A stretch of DNA of 32,492 nucleotides from DASPJR01 sp035628505 (lineage in GTDB: Bacteria > Planctomycetota > SZUA-567 > H5-PLA8), in contig DASPJR010000137.1 in the NCBI GenBank assembly GCA_035628505.1, forward strand, positions 1 to 32,492. The letters are read 5' to 3'. The notes below the pieces were generated by a model. The model did not search any database. It was not told where the DNA came from and worked only from the letters and a program-made list of their open reading frames with translations. Positions 17,579 through 26,053 of the stretch are shown here, piece after piece (within the stretch, counting starts at the first letter, position 1; each line of letters starts with the position of its first letter). Both the position numbers and the translations under genes were made by a program.

Positions 17579-19708
17579 ATGAAATCTCCTGAGATCCGGC
17601 GGACATTGCTGCTTCAGACGCCGGCCACGCTGGTTCTTTTTTTATTTCTGACGCTCGGCCGCGGCATGGCGGGCGAGAAAATTGCGCCACTGGATCCCCA
17701 GAAAGTCAAACCGCTGGGGCTGCTTGGCGACACGCGCTTCCGTCACGCCGATGCAATCACCTGCATCGTTCCCATTCAGAACGGAACAAGGCTCCTCACC
17801 AGCAGCCGCGACGGCACTGCGCGCCTGTGGGACGCGCAGACAGGCGCGGAGATCCGCCGCTTTACTCACGCCAAGGATGACGTGTGGTCCGTGGCGGCAC
17901 TTCCCGGCGAACACCGCATGCTCACTGGCGGCGAGGAAAAATCCGTTTCGCTGTGGGACTTGAACAGCGGCGTGCGGTTGAAACGGTTCGAGGGTCATGA
18001 GGGCTATGTCTTCCGTGTCGCAGTGCTGCCGCAGACGCAGCAAATCGTTTCTACCAGCAAAGACAAGAGTTTGAGGCTGTGGAATATAACGAGCGGCGAG
18101 ACTGAAAAAACGTTCAAAGGCCACACGAGTGACGTGTATGGCGTTGCGGCAACGCCGGACGGAAAAACAATTGTCTCCGCATCCAGCGATAATTCAGTGC
18201 GCGTGTGGGATGTCGCGAGCGGCCAGGAGCGCATGAAGCTGGCCGGACATGCCAAGTCGGCGCATACCGTGATCGTTACGGCCGACGGCAAGCGCGCGAT
18301 TTCGTGCGGATCGGACAAGACGGTGAAAGCGTGGGATCTTTCCGATGGAAAGGAGGTCTGGAACTACGACGCCGGCAATGACGTCAACGTTGTGGCGCTA
18401 TCGCCGGACGGAAAATCTATCGCCGCGACAGCCGAGACTACCATGCGCGTGCTCAATGTGGAAGACGGCAAGGAGCGCCTCAAAATTTCAGTGAATGCCG
18501 ATTACAACTGGCCGGTCGCCTTTTCTTTCGATGGGAAAGAGGTCTTCAGCGGCGGAGACAACCTCATCTATAAGTGGAACGCTCAGACTGGAGCGCGCCT
18601 GTTTCCTGCGCCCGACGACAGTAATCATCGCGGCGGCGTGCGCTGCCTGGCGCTCCTGAAAGATGGAAAGCTTCTCAGCGCCGGGCAGGACGGAAAACTC
18701 CACGTCTGGTCCCGCGCCGGAACCGACGCCGAACATCTGGAAAACTGGATGGCCGACAAGAGCATCTACGCCCTTGCTGTTTCACCGGACGGAAAACTGG
18801 CAGCCGCCGGCGGGGATGCGAAACAGATCTGGATCTGGAGCACGCATGACGGAAAGCTCGTGCGGGAAATAGTCAGCGAGAGCACGGTTTACGGCCTTTG
18901 TTTCGCCGCTGGAGGCCGTCGCATTATTGGCGTCGGTTCGAATCGCAGAGGCGCCATCTGGGACGCGGCCAGCGGCGAGAAGCTCTGCACAATCGAGGGG
19001 CACACGGACGATCTGAATGGCGTCGATGTTTCTCCGGACGGGCTGCTTGCCGCGGTGGCATCGCGCGACCACACTATCGGCATCATCGATGTCATGACCG
19101 GAAAGCCGATCGCGACACTCGAGGCCGGCGAGAAAGAAGTCGAATGCTGCGCGATTTCAGCCGACGGCCGCTCACTTCTGGCCGGCGGCAGCGACCAGAT
19201 GCTGCGCCTCTGGCGCGTAGACGCGGTCACCGGCGCCGGTGGCGCCGACGCCGAAGAAATCAAGCGCCTGATCGTCAAGCTTTCCTCCGACGAGTTCCAG
19301 GAACGTCAGGCCGCGGTCGCTGCGCTTGCCGCGATGGGCAAAGCCGCCTCAGCCGCGCTTGCCAAGCTGGACACATCGCGCGACCTGGATTTGGCGCTGC
19401 GCGTGCGGCAGGTCAACGAGCGCATGGCGGCTGCCAACGTGCCGGCGCGACCAGCGGCGTCAACGCCGGACCTCGGCGGCAGTATCCGCAGCCTTGCCAT
19501 CCACCCCGATAACCTGCACTGGGCCGCGGTTGTCTCTGTTGAACCGGTCAGGGAAATTGTTCTGGGGAAATTCACGGAGACCGGCGTCGAAATTGTGCGC
19601 CGCATCAGCGATCCGCACTATCCGCGGAGCGTCCTGTTCAGCCCTGACGGCAAAAAGCTGCTGGTGGCCAACAGCGATTCGACAATCAGCATTTTCGGCT
19701 GCGAGTAA
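17579..19708 (+). CDS. Exported WD40-repeat protein with embedded helical module
   Basis: The protein is 709 residues from ATG 17579 (GGGA eight bases upstream); a TTG at 17477 adds 34 residues that do not resemble a leader. A hydrophobic segment at ~12-30 suggests export. At least eleven WD40 repeats follow, with the classic endings SSRDGTARLWD, STSKDKSLRLWN, SASSDNSVRVWD, SCGSDKTVKAWD, AGGSDQMLRLW, enough for two propellers. Between the last regular repeat and the final one, residues ~556-620 form a non-propeller module (RLIVKLSSDEFQERQAAVAALAAMGKAA). This FxxRxxA helical segment recurs in planctomycete WD40 and HEAT-like proteins. The chain closes with another blade (RSVLFSPDGKKLLVANSDSTISIFG). 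It is presumably a protein-binding scaffold; no partner is indicated. Confidence 0.93.
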   Translation: MKSPEIRRTLLLQTPATLVLFLFLTLGRGMAGEKIAPLDPQKVKPLGLLGDTRFRHADAITCIVPIQNGTRLLTSSRDGTARLWDAQTGAEIRRFTHAKDDVWSVAALPGEHRMLTGGEEKSVSLWDLNSGVRLKRFEGHEGYVFRVAVLPQTQQIVSTSKDKSLRLWNITSGETEKTFKGHTSDVYGVAATPDGKTIVSASSDNSVRVWDVASGQERMKLAGHAKSAHTVIVTADGKRAISCGSDKTVKAWDLSDGKEVWNYDAGNDVNVVALSPDGKSIAATAETTMRVLNVEDGKERLKISVNADYNWPVAFSFDGKEVFSGGDNLIYKWNAQTGARLFPAPDDSNHRGGVRCLALLKDGKLLSAGQDGKLHVWSRAGTDAEHLENWMADKSIYALAVSPDGKLAAAGGDAKQIWIWSTHDGKLVREIVSESTVYGLCFAAGGRRIIGVGSNRRGAIWDAASGEKLCTIEGHTDDLNGVDVSPDGLLAAVASRDHTIGIIDVMTGKPIATLEAGEKEVECCAISADGRSLLAGGSDQMLRLWRVDAVTGAGGADAEEIKRLIVKLSSDEFQERQAAVAALAAMGKAASAALAKLDTSRDLDLALRVRQVNERMAAANVPARPAASTPDLGGSIRSLAIHPDNLHWAAVVSVEPVREIVLGKFTETGVEIVRRISDPHYPRSVLFSPDGKKLLVANSDSTISIFGCE

Positions 19709-19720
19709 CGGAAAAACGCA

Positions 19721-22708
19721 TCAGCCTTCCCAGGCGCCGAGTACTTCGCTGGCGGCGTCTGCGATGGATTCACGCTTATCGCGCGTGAGCGCCTGGACCA
19801 GAGCGCGCAGCGAGCGGACGTTGTTAACAGCCACCGCCTCGAGCGCCGAGAGCACGACGGCCGGCGCCGGATCGCGCAGCGCTTCGGCCCACAGCGGCCG
19901 GAAAAGCTTGCGCTCGTCCATCGTGGCATGCACGGTCGATCGCAGCAACGTCTGGCGGGCGCTGACCGAAAGCGCACAGAAGAGCTCGACCAGGGGCAGC
20001 ACATCGGGGAATTCGTATTTGTAGCTGTAGAGACACCAGCTGACGCCGGCTCTGTCTCCGGCGCCGGCGCGCTGACGCAGGAGCAGTTGCAATACCTTAC
20101 GCCACATCTCGCGCGGCATGCGCTTACGCAACGGATGCAGAAACGCGTGCCGCGACTGCGCGGGCTGAATCGTCCAGTGCGGCATCGCTTCAAGATCGTC
20201 GCGTTCGATCACGGCGCCGATCGCTTCGATGATCGCGTCCACGAAAGCAGAATCCTTCATTTTGCCCGCGCCCCAGCGCGCCCAGAGACGGCAGAACGCC
20301 TCACCCGGAGCATAGATCGCGAACGACGCGGCCACGCGCACCCACGTACCCTCGATGAGCGGCTCCAGAGCCGCAAGCACTGCCGGCCACTCTTCGGGCA
20401 GCAGCCGGAAGACAAACGCACGCGCTTCGGCGAGCAGTTCGGTCATCGGCGTGAGCGGCGGAAGATCGCCCAGCTTCATGATCGCAGCTTCAAAAGCCTG
20501 GCTCGGATTCACGTGAAACTTCAACGCGGCCGATTGAGGCTTCGCCTTATTCAGCGCATGCTGAAAATTCTCGAGGAGTAGTTGCGTGCCTTCGACGACA
20601 TCCTTGCGCATGTTGATTTCACGCGCCCACCCCAGCGGATCGAAGACGAGCACTTCCATGGACTCGCCTTCTTCGCCGGCAATCACGCTGCTTGGAACAG
20701 GAATCTCCAGCCGGTAATTGTCGTCGTATCCGGTCCAGGAACCGCCCACGCGCTTGCGCAGGACCTCGCCGATAAACGCGCCGCACGCTTCCAGGTCGTC
20801 TTCATCGAGCACACGCGCTTCGGTCGAAAGCGCCGCGGCCATCAGGCGCAGGCCTTCTTCGTCCAGCGTCAGCGCCTCGTCGGCCTCGTTCCACATCGAC
20901 ATGACCGCCTGTGCCAGCTCGGCCATGTGTTCATCCAGTTCATTCTGCGGCGGCGCCGGCTCGCGGACGGCCTTGATGTCCGGGCGTTCTTCTAGCGACG
21001 GGCCCAGCGGCAGCTCGCGCTGGAGCGCTTTTGAAAGCGAATTCGAAAGCAGCTCTTTGATCGTCTGGCGCCGCGATTCGGCCGACAGGCCCGCGGTCGA
21101 AAGAAGATACCCCTGCCCCGCGCGCACTGGCTTCAGAATGCCGCTTGGCGGATGGGACTCTTCCTTTGGCGGAGCTTTCGGCGCATGGCCCGGGCGCAGC
21201 GCGCCGGAGAGAATCGCGGCATCCAGGCGCACCCAGCGCTGGAAGGAGTAATCGATTGCGCGGGGATGCAGCCGCGGCTGCGTCGTATTTTTCAGCGCCT
21301 CGCGCAGCTGCCGCGCTTTCCATTGCACGACGCTGCTGGAGTGCGTTCGCGCCAGCCGCGTGACGCAATCCTTGACCAGCGACGCGCTGTGCTCGGCATA
21401 CAGCAGCGCAAGAATCTGCCGCAGCGTTCCAGCCGGCTGCTGATGCAGCGCCTGGCGCGCGATCGCGGCGATCTGCTCGCGGTCAAAGAAGTCGCGCAAT
21501 TCCCAGTGCTCCGGCCGCTGGCCCTGCTTGAGTGCCGCCGCGAATCCATCCAGAACTTTCTTGCGCGCGGCTTCATCGCCTGACGCCGCCAGCCACGCGA
21601 CACCCGCAGGTGTCGTGTCCGCTTCAACGTGCGGGCGCAGGCTGGCAAACAGGAGCTTGGGGTATTCAGCCGGCGAAGGCAGCCCGCGTGAAGCAAAACG
21701 CTTGAGCAGTTCCTCGGCTTCGCTTTCGGCGCCGAGCAGCACGAAGGTCTGCGCCACGTCGAAGCGGTCTGGATTGGACGCCGCTCCCGGCACGCGCGGA
21801 AGCTCCGGACCGGCGACCCGCACAAACCAGCGCAGCTCTTCAAGGGCCTCTTCGCGTGTTGCCGCGCCCGCGCCCAGCTTCGCCGACAGCAGGCGGCTCC
21901 AGAGCGTGCCATAAAACCAGGGGTTTCGTGTCGTGGCGGCTTCGTTGCTGGCGACGTCATCTTCGATCCAGAACTTCAGCGGAAGCTGAATATCGAACGC
22001 GCCCATCGCACCCAGGATTTTCAGCAGATGATGCAGCAGGCGCTGCCGGTTTGCTTTTCGCGCAGCCAGGGCACGCGACCAGAGTTCAGCGGCATGCTCC
22101 TCTCCGCCCATTACTCCCAGTGCCTGGCCCGCGAAGATCCGTGCTTCGCCGCGGTCCCAGCACAGCGGGAGCGTCTCAAGCACAAGGTCCCAGCGGCTCT
22201 GGCGCGCGACGATCTCTGCTCCGATGGCGCGCGTGGCCGAAACCGGCGACTTCAGCAGCCGCCGCAGATCTGCCGCTTCGAGAGTGGCATCGAGTGAAAT
22301 GGCCGCTGCTGCGAGCGCGCGCAGACGCTGCAAAAGTTCTGAATCTGATTCCTTCGCTCGCGCACATTCGCGGTGGAAACGCGCTTCGATGGCGCTCGCC
22401 GTGCCGTTCCAGCAATCGGCCGAGGCGGCAGAGAGGACAGCCTGAAGTTCATCGGTGTGGCGCGTAGTCAGTATGGCTTTGCTTGCGCGCGCGACGACCG
22501 CGTCGCCGCCTAGATTCTGCAGCAGCGACCATAGTTCCGCGCGCTGCTTGCTGTTTTTCAGCAAAGCATTCGAGCGCAGCAGCTGTCGGGCGGCGGCATC
22601 AGGATTTACTCGCGCGAGCTGATCGGCATGAGCGAAAGACTGGCGTGACTTCACAGGCTTTCCGGCAACGTTCAGAGGGCGTGACGTGCGCGTCGATCGT
22701 GTTCGCAT
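19721..22708 (-). CDS. 995-residue helical-repeat protein of unknown function
   Basis: I do not recognise a named family. GAGGGGGAA lies about four bases before the ATG at 22708, supporting the start. There is no signal peptide or membrane segment, so it is likely cytoplasmic. The N-terminal ~550 residues are alpha-helical with HEAT/TPR-like pairs (TRAIGAEIVARQSRWDLVLETL, EAEELLKRFASRGL), and the C-terminal ~170 residues again resemble HEAT repeats (APAVVLSALEAVAVNNVRSLRAL). Between them, residues ~625-745 differ: an acidic helical part (LDEDDLEACGAFIGEVLRK) leads into a beta-type stretch (GSWTGYDDNYRLEIPVP, then VLVFDPLGWAREIN). This middle part faintly resembles small domains such as DUF3806 that precede uncharacterised proteins. 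It is convergent with the WD40 gene, 12 bases away. Confidence 0.88.
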   Translation of the reverse strand: MRTRSTRTSRPLNVAGKPVKSRQSFAHADQLARVNPDAAARQLLRSNALLKNSKQRAELWSLLQNLGGDAVVARASKAILTTRHTDELQAVLSAASADCWNGTASAIEARFHRECARAKESDSELLQRLRALAAAAISLDATLEAADLRRLLKSPVSATRAIGAEIVARQSRWDLVLETLPLCWDRGEARIFAGQALGVMGGEEHAAELWSRALAARKANRQRLLHHLLKILGAMGAFDIQLPLKFWIEDDVASNEAATTRNPWFYGTLWSRLLSAKLGAGAATREEALEELRWFVRVAGPELPRVPGAASNPDRFDVAQTFVLLGAESEAEELLKRFASRGLPSPAEYPKLLFASLRPHVEADTTPAGVAWLAASGDEAARKKVLDGFAAALKQGQRPEHWELRDFFDREQIAAIARQALHQQPAGTLRQILALLYAEHSASLVKDCVTRLARTHSSSVVQWKARQLREALKNTTQPRLHPRAIDYSFQRWVRLDAAILSGALRPGHAPKAPPKEESHPPSGILKPVRAGQGYLLSTAGLSAESRRQTIKELLSNSLSKALQRELPLGPSLEERPDIKAVREPAPPQNELDEHMAELAQAVMSMWNEADEALTLDEEGLRLMAAALSTEARVLDEDDLEACGAFIGEVLRKRVGGSWTGYDDNYRLEIPVPSSVIAGEEGESMEVLVFDPLGWAREINMRKDVVEGTQLLLENFQHALNKAKPQSAALKFHVNPSQAFEAAIMKLGDLPPLTPMTELLAEARAFVFRLLPEEWPAVLAALEPLIEGTWVRVAASFAIYAPGEAFCRLWARWGAGKMKDSAFVDAIIEAIGAVIERDDLEAMPHWTIQPAQSRHAFLHPLRKRMPREMWRKVLQLLLRQRAGAGDRAGVSWCLYSYKYEFPDVLPLVELFCALSVSARQTLLRSTVHATMDERKLFRPLWAEALRDPAPAVVLSALEAVAVNNVRSLRALVQALTRDKRESIADAASEVLGAWEG

Positions 22709-22955
22709 CGTTCCCCCTCTTTGGCGTGCTTTGGCGGCACGCTGGTGATACCACAGGCCGAAGGGACCTTCTACCTACGTGATGTGCTCTTTATCTTGAA
22801 TATTCACAAAAAAGGCACACTTGACCCTTTGTAGCACACCCGCGGCCAAAACGCCGTGATAAGCTTTGCCCCTATGCAAGTCTGGAAAAGACGGCACGGA
22901 CGTGAGTTGTAGTTTTCCCTCTCAAGTGCAGCGTTTGTCACTGAGGCATTTTTCA

Positions 22956-23477
22956 TCACTTAGCGTTTTTATCGTCCAGCGATGAGACTTGGATTAGCCA
23001 CTCCCGCTTATCCTTTTGCCACGCCTCGGCCTGCTCCGCGATTCGCTTCTCAAACTCTGCCGGCGACAACAGATGAATTTCTCCATTCAGCATCAGAACC
23101 AGCCGGTCGAGTTTCTTTTTCTTCGCCGGTACGTTTTCGAACAGAAGAATCGTTGCCGGCGGATCGGCTTTCTCACCGCTCAGGCGTATGCCAGTGACAT
23201 AGGCGTAGCCGGGTTGTTCGGGCCACGCCGGATGCATGAAGACAGTGGGATCGGGCTGGTATTTTGGAACGAGCTGCGAAAGTCTTTCAGGAAAGCGGCT
23301 GTTGACGCGGGCGAATCCTTTGAGCGCCATGTAAATCGCTGCCATATTTCTGGCGCTTTGTTTTGAACGTTGCTCGCGGCCGCTGTTAATGGCTGTGCGG
23401 AACGAAAAGAACACAACCACTGAAATGGCCAGCATGCCGAGGATAAAATAGAGAGTGAAGTTGCGGCGCTGAGACGT
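22956..23477 (-). CDS. Pseudopilin-like protein with apparent ACG start and degenerate pilin signal
   Basis: The C-terminal ~120 residues follow the pattern of PVC type II pseudopilin proteins: FPERLSQLVPKYQPDPTVFMHP, then GYAYVTGI, then ATILLFENV and LVLMLNGEIHLLSPAEFEKRI, corresponding to their DGHV-type end. The frame stays open upstream of the first ATG (23435), and the extra residues (SQRRNFTLYFILGMLAISVVV) look like a degenerate pilin leader: RRNFTLYF replaces the usual RRGFTLIE, losing the cleavage glycine and the +5 glutamate. A perfect AAGGAG (23486-23491) stands eight bases before ACG at 23475-23477, exactly where ATG is expected. Either ACG is used, or the gene starts weakly at 23435, or it is decaying. 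A palindromic repeat ends six bases upstream of the AAGGAG. Confidence 0.7.
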   Translation of the reverse strand, partial: TSQRRNFTLYFILGMLAISVVVFFSFRTAINSGREQRSKQSARNMAAIYMALKGFARVNSRFPERLSQLVPKYQPDPTVFMHPAWPEQPGYAYVTGIRLSGEKADPPATILLFENVPAKKKKLDRLVLMLNGEIHLLSPAEFEKRIAEQAEAWQKDKREWLIQVSSLDDKNAK

Positions 23478-23485
23478 GGCGAGGG

Positions 23486-23491
23486 CTCCTT
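23486..23491 (-). promoter_or_regulatory. AAGGAG ribosome binding site without a canonical start codon
   Basis: On the minus strand this strong Shine-Dalgarno sequence is followed, eight bases later, by ACG rather than ATG, GTG or TTG. No ATG, GTG or TTG occurs in that frame until 23435. Confidence 0.6.
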
Positions 23492-23497
23492 AATCGC

Positions 23498-23635
23498 CCC
23501 TCTCCCCTCCGGGGAGAGGGCGGACATGAGCGCAGCGAGTGCCGGGTGAGGGGTAACCCTACTCTTGCAAGAAGCGCAACCCCTCACCCCGCGTTCGCTC
23601 CGCTCACGTCGGCCCTCTCCCCGGAGGGGAGAGGG
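23498..23635. repeat. Nested palindromic repeat, copy A
   Basis: The 138-bp element has ends that are inverted repeats of each other (CCCTCTCCCCTCCGGGGAG... and its complement), and each end is itself a hairpin with a 10-bp stem. The inner parts (GGGTGAGGGG and CCCCTCACCC) also pair, around a CTTGCAAG-like centre, so it can fold into one long stem or a cloverleaf. It lies seven bases beyond the stop of the FIST gene and just upstream of the pseudopilin-like gene. It is about 85-90% like copies B and C by eye. No transposase is present. Confidence 0.85.
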
Positions 23636-23642
23636 AAATACG

Positions 23643-24869
23643 TCAATCGCTCTTGCTTCGGAAAATTCCAAAGCAGCTCGTAAAGCCGTGAATGTGCGTC
23701 GTCCCAGAGACCGGGCCGATTTCGCCATTGCAGAAGAATCCGCCGAGCGGCACATCGCCCAGCTGCGCCTGGAATGCCGCAGTGTCGTGATCCGGCTTGC
23801 CGTACAGATGTTTTCCGCGGCCCAGGCACGAGAACATCAGCGCGCCACGCGGCGGCGGCGGAAGCGCTTCGCCTTTGCTCTGGTTGAGGCGCTCAGTGGC
23901 ATAGCGTCGCAGCACAGCGCTCAAGTCTTCGCTCGCCGAAAGGGCATCACGCAAATGGAACTGCACCGTCTGGCGCTCGCGCAGAACAGCGCTGATCACC
24001 AGCGCTCCTTTTTCGGTGTCCATGCCGATAGGCGTGCGGATGAGAAAATCGCCCGGCTGCGGATCGCCCTGCTTGAATGCGTCCATCACCAGTCCCAGAA
24101 ACAGCGACGTGGGAATGAGCTGCCGGTCGCGCTCGCTGGCCTGCTTGTAGAGCTCGCTTAAAACTTCAAGCGCGGGGCGGTGATCGAGTTCCAGGAGTAC
24201 ATTGCGATGGCACTTGGTAATCAACAGTGGCCGTCCAAACGGGCGGCAGCCCTGCGCCACGAGCGTCTCGACACGTATATCGCCGCTGAGCGCCAGGCCG
24301 ATGGCGCCATCTCGGAAAACGTGGCTGTCAAGATAGAGCGCGTTCTGCCCGGGCCGGCGGGCGCCGCTGGCCAGGCCGCCAATTTTTACAGCATTTGGAA
24401 AAGCGAAATCGAGCCCGGCAAGCATCTCATCGGCTCGGATCGAAAAGGGATCGACCAGCACCAAAAAATGCGGATCGGCGCTGGCTTTAACGCCCATCGC
24501 CTCTTCCCAGCTGCGCGGACCGCTGTCGAGATCCGGCAAGGATGCATCTTCAATGCGCAGCGCTTTGATGTCGACTCCCGGCATAACCGCCGCCGTCACC
24601 GAAAGTGCGGCAACCTGTTCCGCTTCGTGGCCATTTCCAATGACACCCGCTGCCGAGCAGCCCATCAGGTGCCGCGGACCGAGATGATGAATCAGGTCTT
24701 TTGTAAAAGTGCTGTAGGCCGGCCGATGATGAGGCGAAACAAAAACGAACAAAGCATCCGGCACAGCCTTGCCCAGTTGTGTGCGAAGTTCCTGCACAAC
24801 CTCGTCAACTGCGACGCTGGTTTGCGTGGCCAGGCTAAGAGCCGATGCCCACTTCATTGTACCGCCCAT
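23643..24869 (-). CDS. FIST domain protein
   Basis: FIST proteins are sensory domains thought to bind small ligands such as amino acids, and usually sit in front of kinases or cyclase-type signalling modules. Here the 408-residue protein is only FIST_N (about 35-225, including RHLMGCSAAGVIGNG) plus FIST_C (about 235-390, ending GFFCNGEIGPVSGTTHIHGFTSCFGIF), with no output domain, as in the stand-alone bacterial forms. The C-terminal CNGEIGP motif is intact. There is no signal peptide. The start could be ATG 24869 or four codons later (24857). Copies A and B of the palindromic repeat flank the gene. No signalling partner lies directly next to it. Confidence 0.93.
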   Translation of the reverse strand: MGGTMKWASALSLATQTSVAVDEVVQELRTQLGKAVPDALFVFVSPHHRPAYSTFTKDLIHHLGPRHLMGCSAAGVIGNGHEAEQVAALSVTAAVMPGVDIKALRIEDASLPDLDSGPRSWEEAMGVKASADPHFLVLVDPFSIRADEMLAGLDFAFPNAVKIGGLASGARRPGQNALYLDSHVFRDGAIGLALSGDIRVETLVAQGCRPFGRPLLITKCHRNVLLELDHRPALEVLSELYKQASERDRQLIPTSLFLGLVMDAFKQGDPQPGDFLIRTPIGMDTEKGALVISAVLRERQTVQFHLRDALSASEDLSAVLRRYATERLNQSKGEALPPPPRGALMFSCLGRGKHLYGKPDHDTAAFQAQLGDVPLGGFFCNGEIGPVSGTTHIHGFTSCFGIFRSKSD

Positions 24870-25023
24870 TGTTGGGGACCGATCTTATCACGATTGCCGT
24901 AGCGGCTATAATCCCAATTGACGGAGAAATTGCAAACGATATCCACTGTTCTTGCAAGCTGAACCCTGCGTCAGACGTTAGAATGCTGGATGTGCAGGAT
25001 CAAATGGCGATGGACGCCGCGCG

Positions 25024-25167
25024 TTTCCCTCTCCCCTCCGGGGAGAGGGCGGACACGAGCGCAGCGAGTGCCGGGTGAGGGGTAACCTTTGTTCTGCAAG
25101 AAACGGTTACCCCTCACCCCGGTCTCGCTTCGCTCGCTCGGCCCTCTCCCCGGAGGGGAGAGGGAAA
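25024..25167. repeat. Nested palindromic repeat, copy B (best preserved)
   Basis: The outer 26 bases at each end (25024-25049 and 25142-25167) are perfect inverted repeats, including a TTT/AAA cap. The inner GGGTGAGGGGTAACC and GGTTACCCCTCACCC also pair. The copy lies between the divergent FIST and membrane-protein genes, ending 28 bases before the ATG at 25195, so it probably lies in the promoter/leader region of that gene. It is in the same orientation as copies A and C. Confidence 0.88.
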
Positions 25168-25194
25168 TAGGCGCTGCAGTAAAGTAGAGAGTCA

Positions 25195-25938
25195 ATGGAA
25201 GCAGCCGAACAAAAATCTCCCGGGTTTTTATCGCTGCGCCTGACGCTTGGGCTGGGCGCAATGGCCGCATTGTACGCACTGGTCATCGCCTGGAGCATCT
25301 CCGCGTCGTCAAGCATCTGGCCGTTTGGCGGCACGTTGAACCTCCGTTATCTTCCGCAAGTACTCTGCGCCGTAGCGGCGCTGTTCGCGGTGCTTTCGCC
25401 GCCGTCGCTTCAGGCGGAATCTTCAGCCCGCCGGGAGTTCTCGGCCGAGCTCTCGCGCATACTTTTCGCGGCGCTCTGGCAGGCGGCGGTCGCGGCGTTA
25501 TTTTTATCGCTCGCAGCGCGCCTGACGCCGCTGAGCACGAGCGCGATTCTGAAAACGGCCATATGGATTGCACTCGCCGCGTTCACTGCGCAGCTCTTCT
25601 TCCATCTGGTTCCGCAACGCTACGGCGCCATTAGTTTTTGCTGGCTCTTTGCCATGCCCACGCTCGCTTTCTTTTTGGCTGAAATCTTCTTGATGAGTCC
25701 CGCAGGCGGTAATGCCTGGCTGCGCACCAGCGGGCCGGCCGCAGAGACGCTACGCTCCATCGTGCACACCCTGCTTACACTTTCACCTGCCACAAGTGCC
25801 AGCGGCGCACTGACAGGAATACTTGCCGACGGCAGTACGTACGACGAGCGGCTGCCGCTAAGTGCGTTCGCCGGGCTTTGTGCAGGCCTGCTGCTGCTTG
25901 CCTGGATGAAAAACAATCGCCTCCAAAGCAAATCCTAA
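25195..25938 (+). CDS. Polytopic membrane protein of unknown function
   Basis: I do not recognise the family. The 247 residues contain about six or seven hydrophobic segments (for example LTLGLGAMAALYALVIAW, LPQVLCAVAALFAVLS, ILFAALWQAAVAALFLSLAA, AISFCWLFAMPTLAFFLAEI, and a last one LSAFAGLCAGLLLLAWM) with short loops and few charged residues inside the membrane. The N-terminus is short and cytoplasmic-like (MEAAEQKSPG). No transport or enzymatic motif is visible. It ends 115 bases before the FHA protein gene on the same strand, with no terminator between, so the two may be linked. A YfiH/ABC-2-type permease role is conceivable but nothing in the sequence proves it. Confidence 0.8.
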   Translation: MEAAEQKSPGFLSLRLTLGLGAMAALYALVIAWSISASSSIWPFGGTLNLRYLPQVLCAVAALFAVLSPPSLQAESSARREFSAELSRILFAALWQAAVAALFLSLAARLTPLSTSAILKTAIWIALAAFTAQLFFHLVPQRYGAISFCWLFAMPTLAFFLAEIFLMSPAGGNAWLRTSGPAAETLRSIVHTLLTLSPATSASGALTGILADGSTYDERLPLSAFAGLCAGLLLLAWMKNNRLQSKS

Positions 25939-26053
25939 ATTGACTTTTAATCCAGACAGCGGCAGCATTTGGAGATTAACTTCGTCCTTTAAGGGGCTCC
26001 TTGCGGGATGGACCAGCTGGGTTAACATGTCGCAAAATTCGGCATAGGTGCGA

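Noticed and set aside
22709..22955. Possible small gene or promoter between the 995-residue and pseudopilin genes
   Set aside because: No frame with a ribosome binding site and no well-spaced promoter pair was found.
23180..23755. Open frame crossing repeat copy A
   Set aside because: It runs through a palindromic repeat and overlaps two better-supported genes, so it is not coding.
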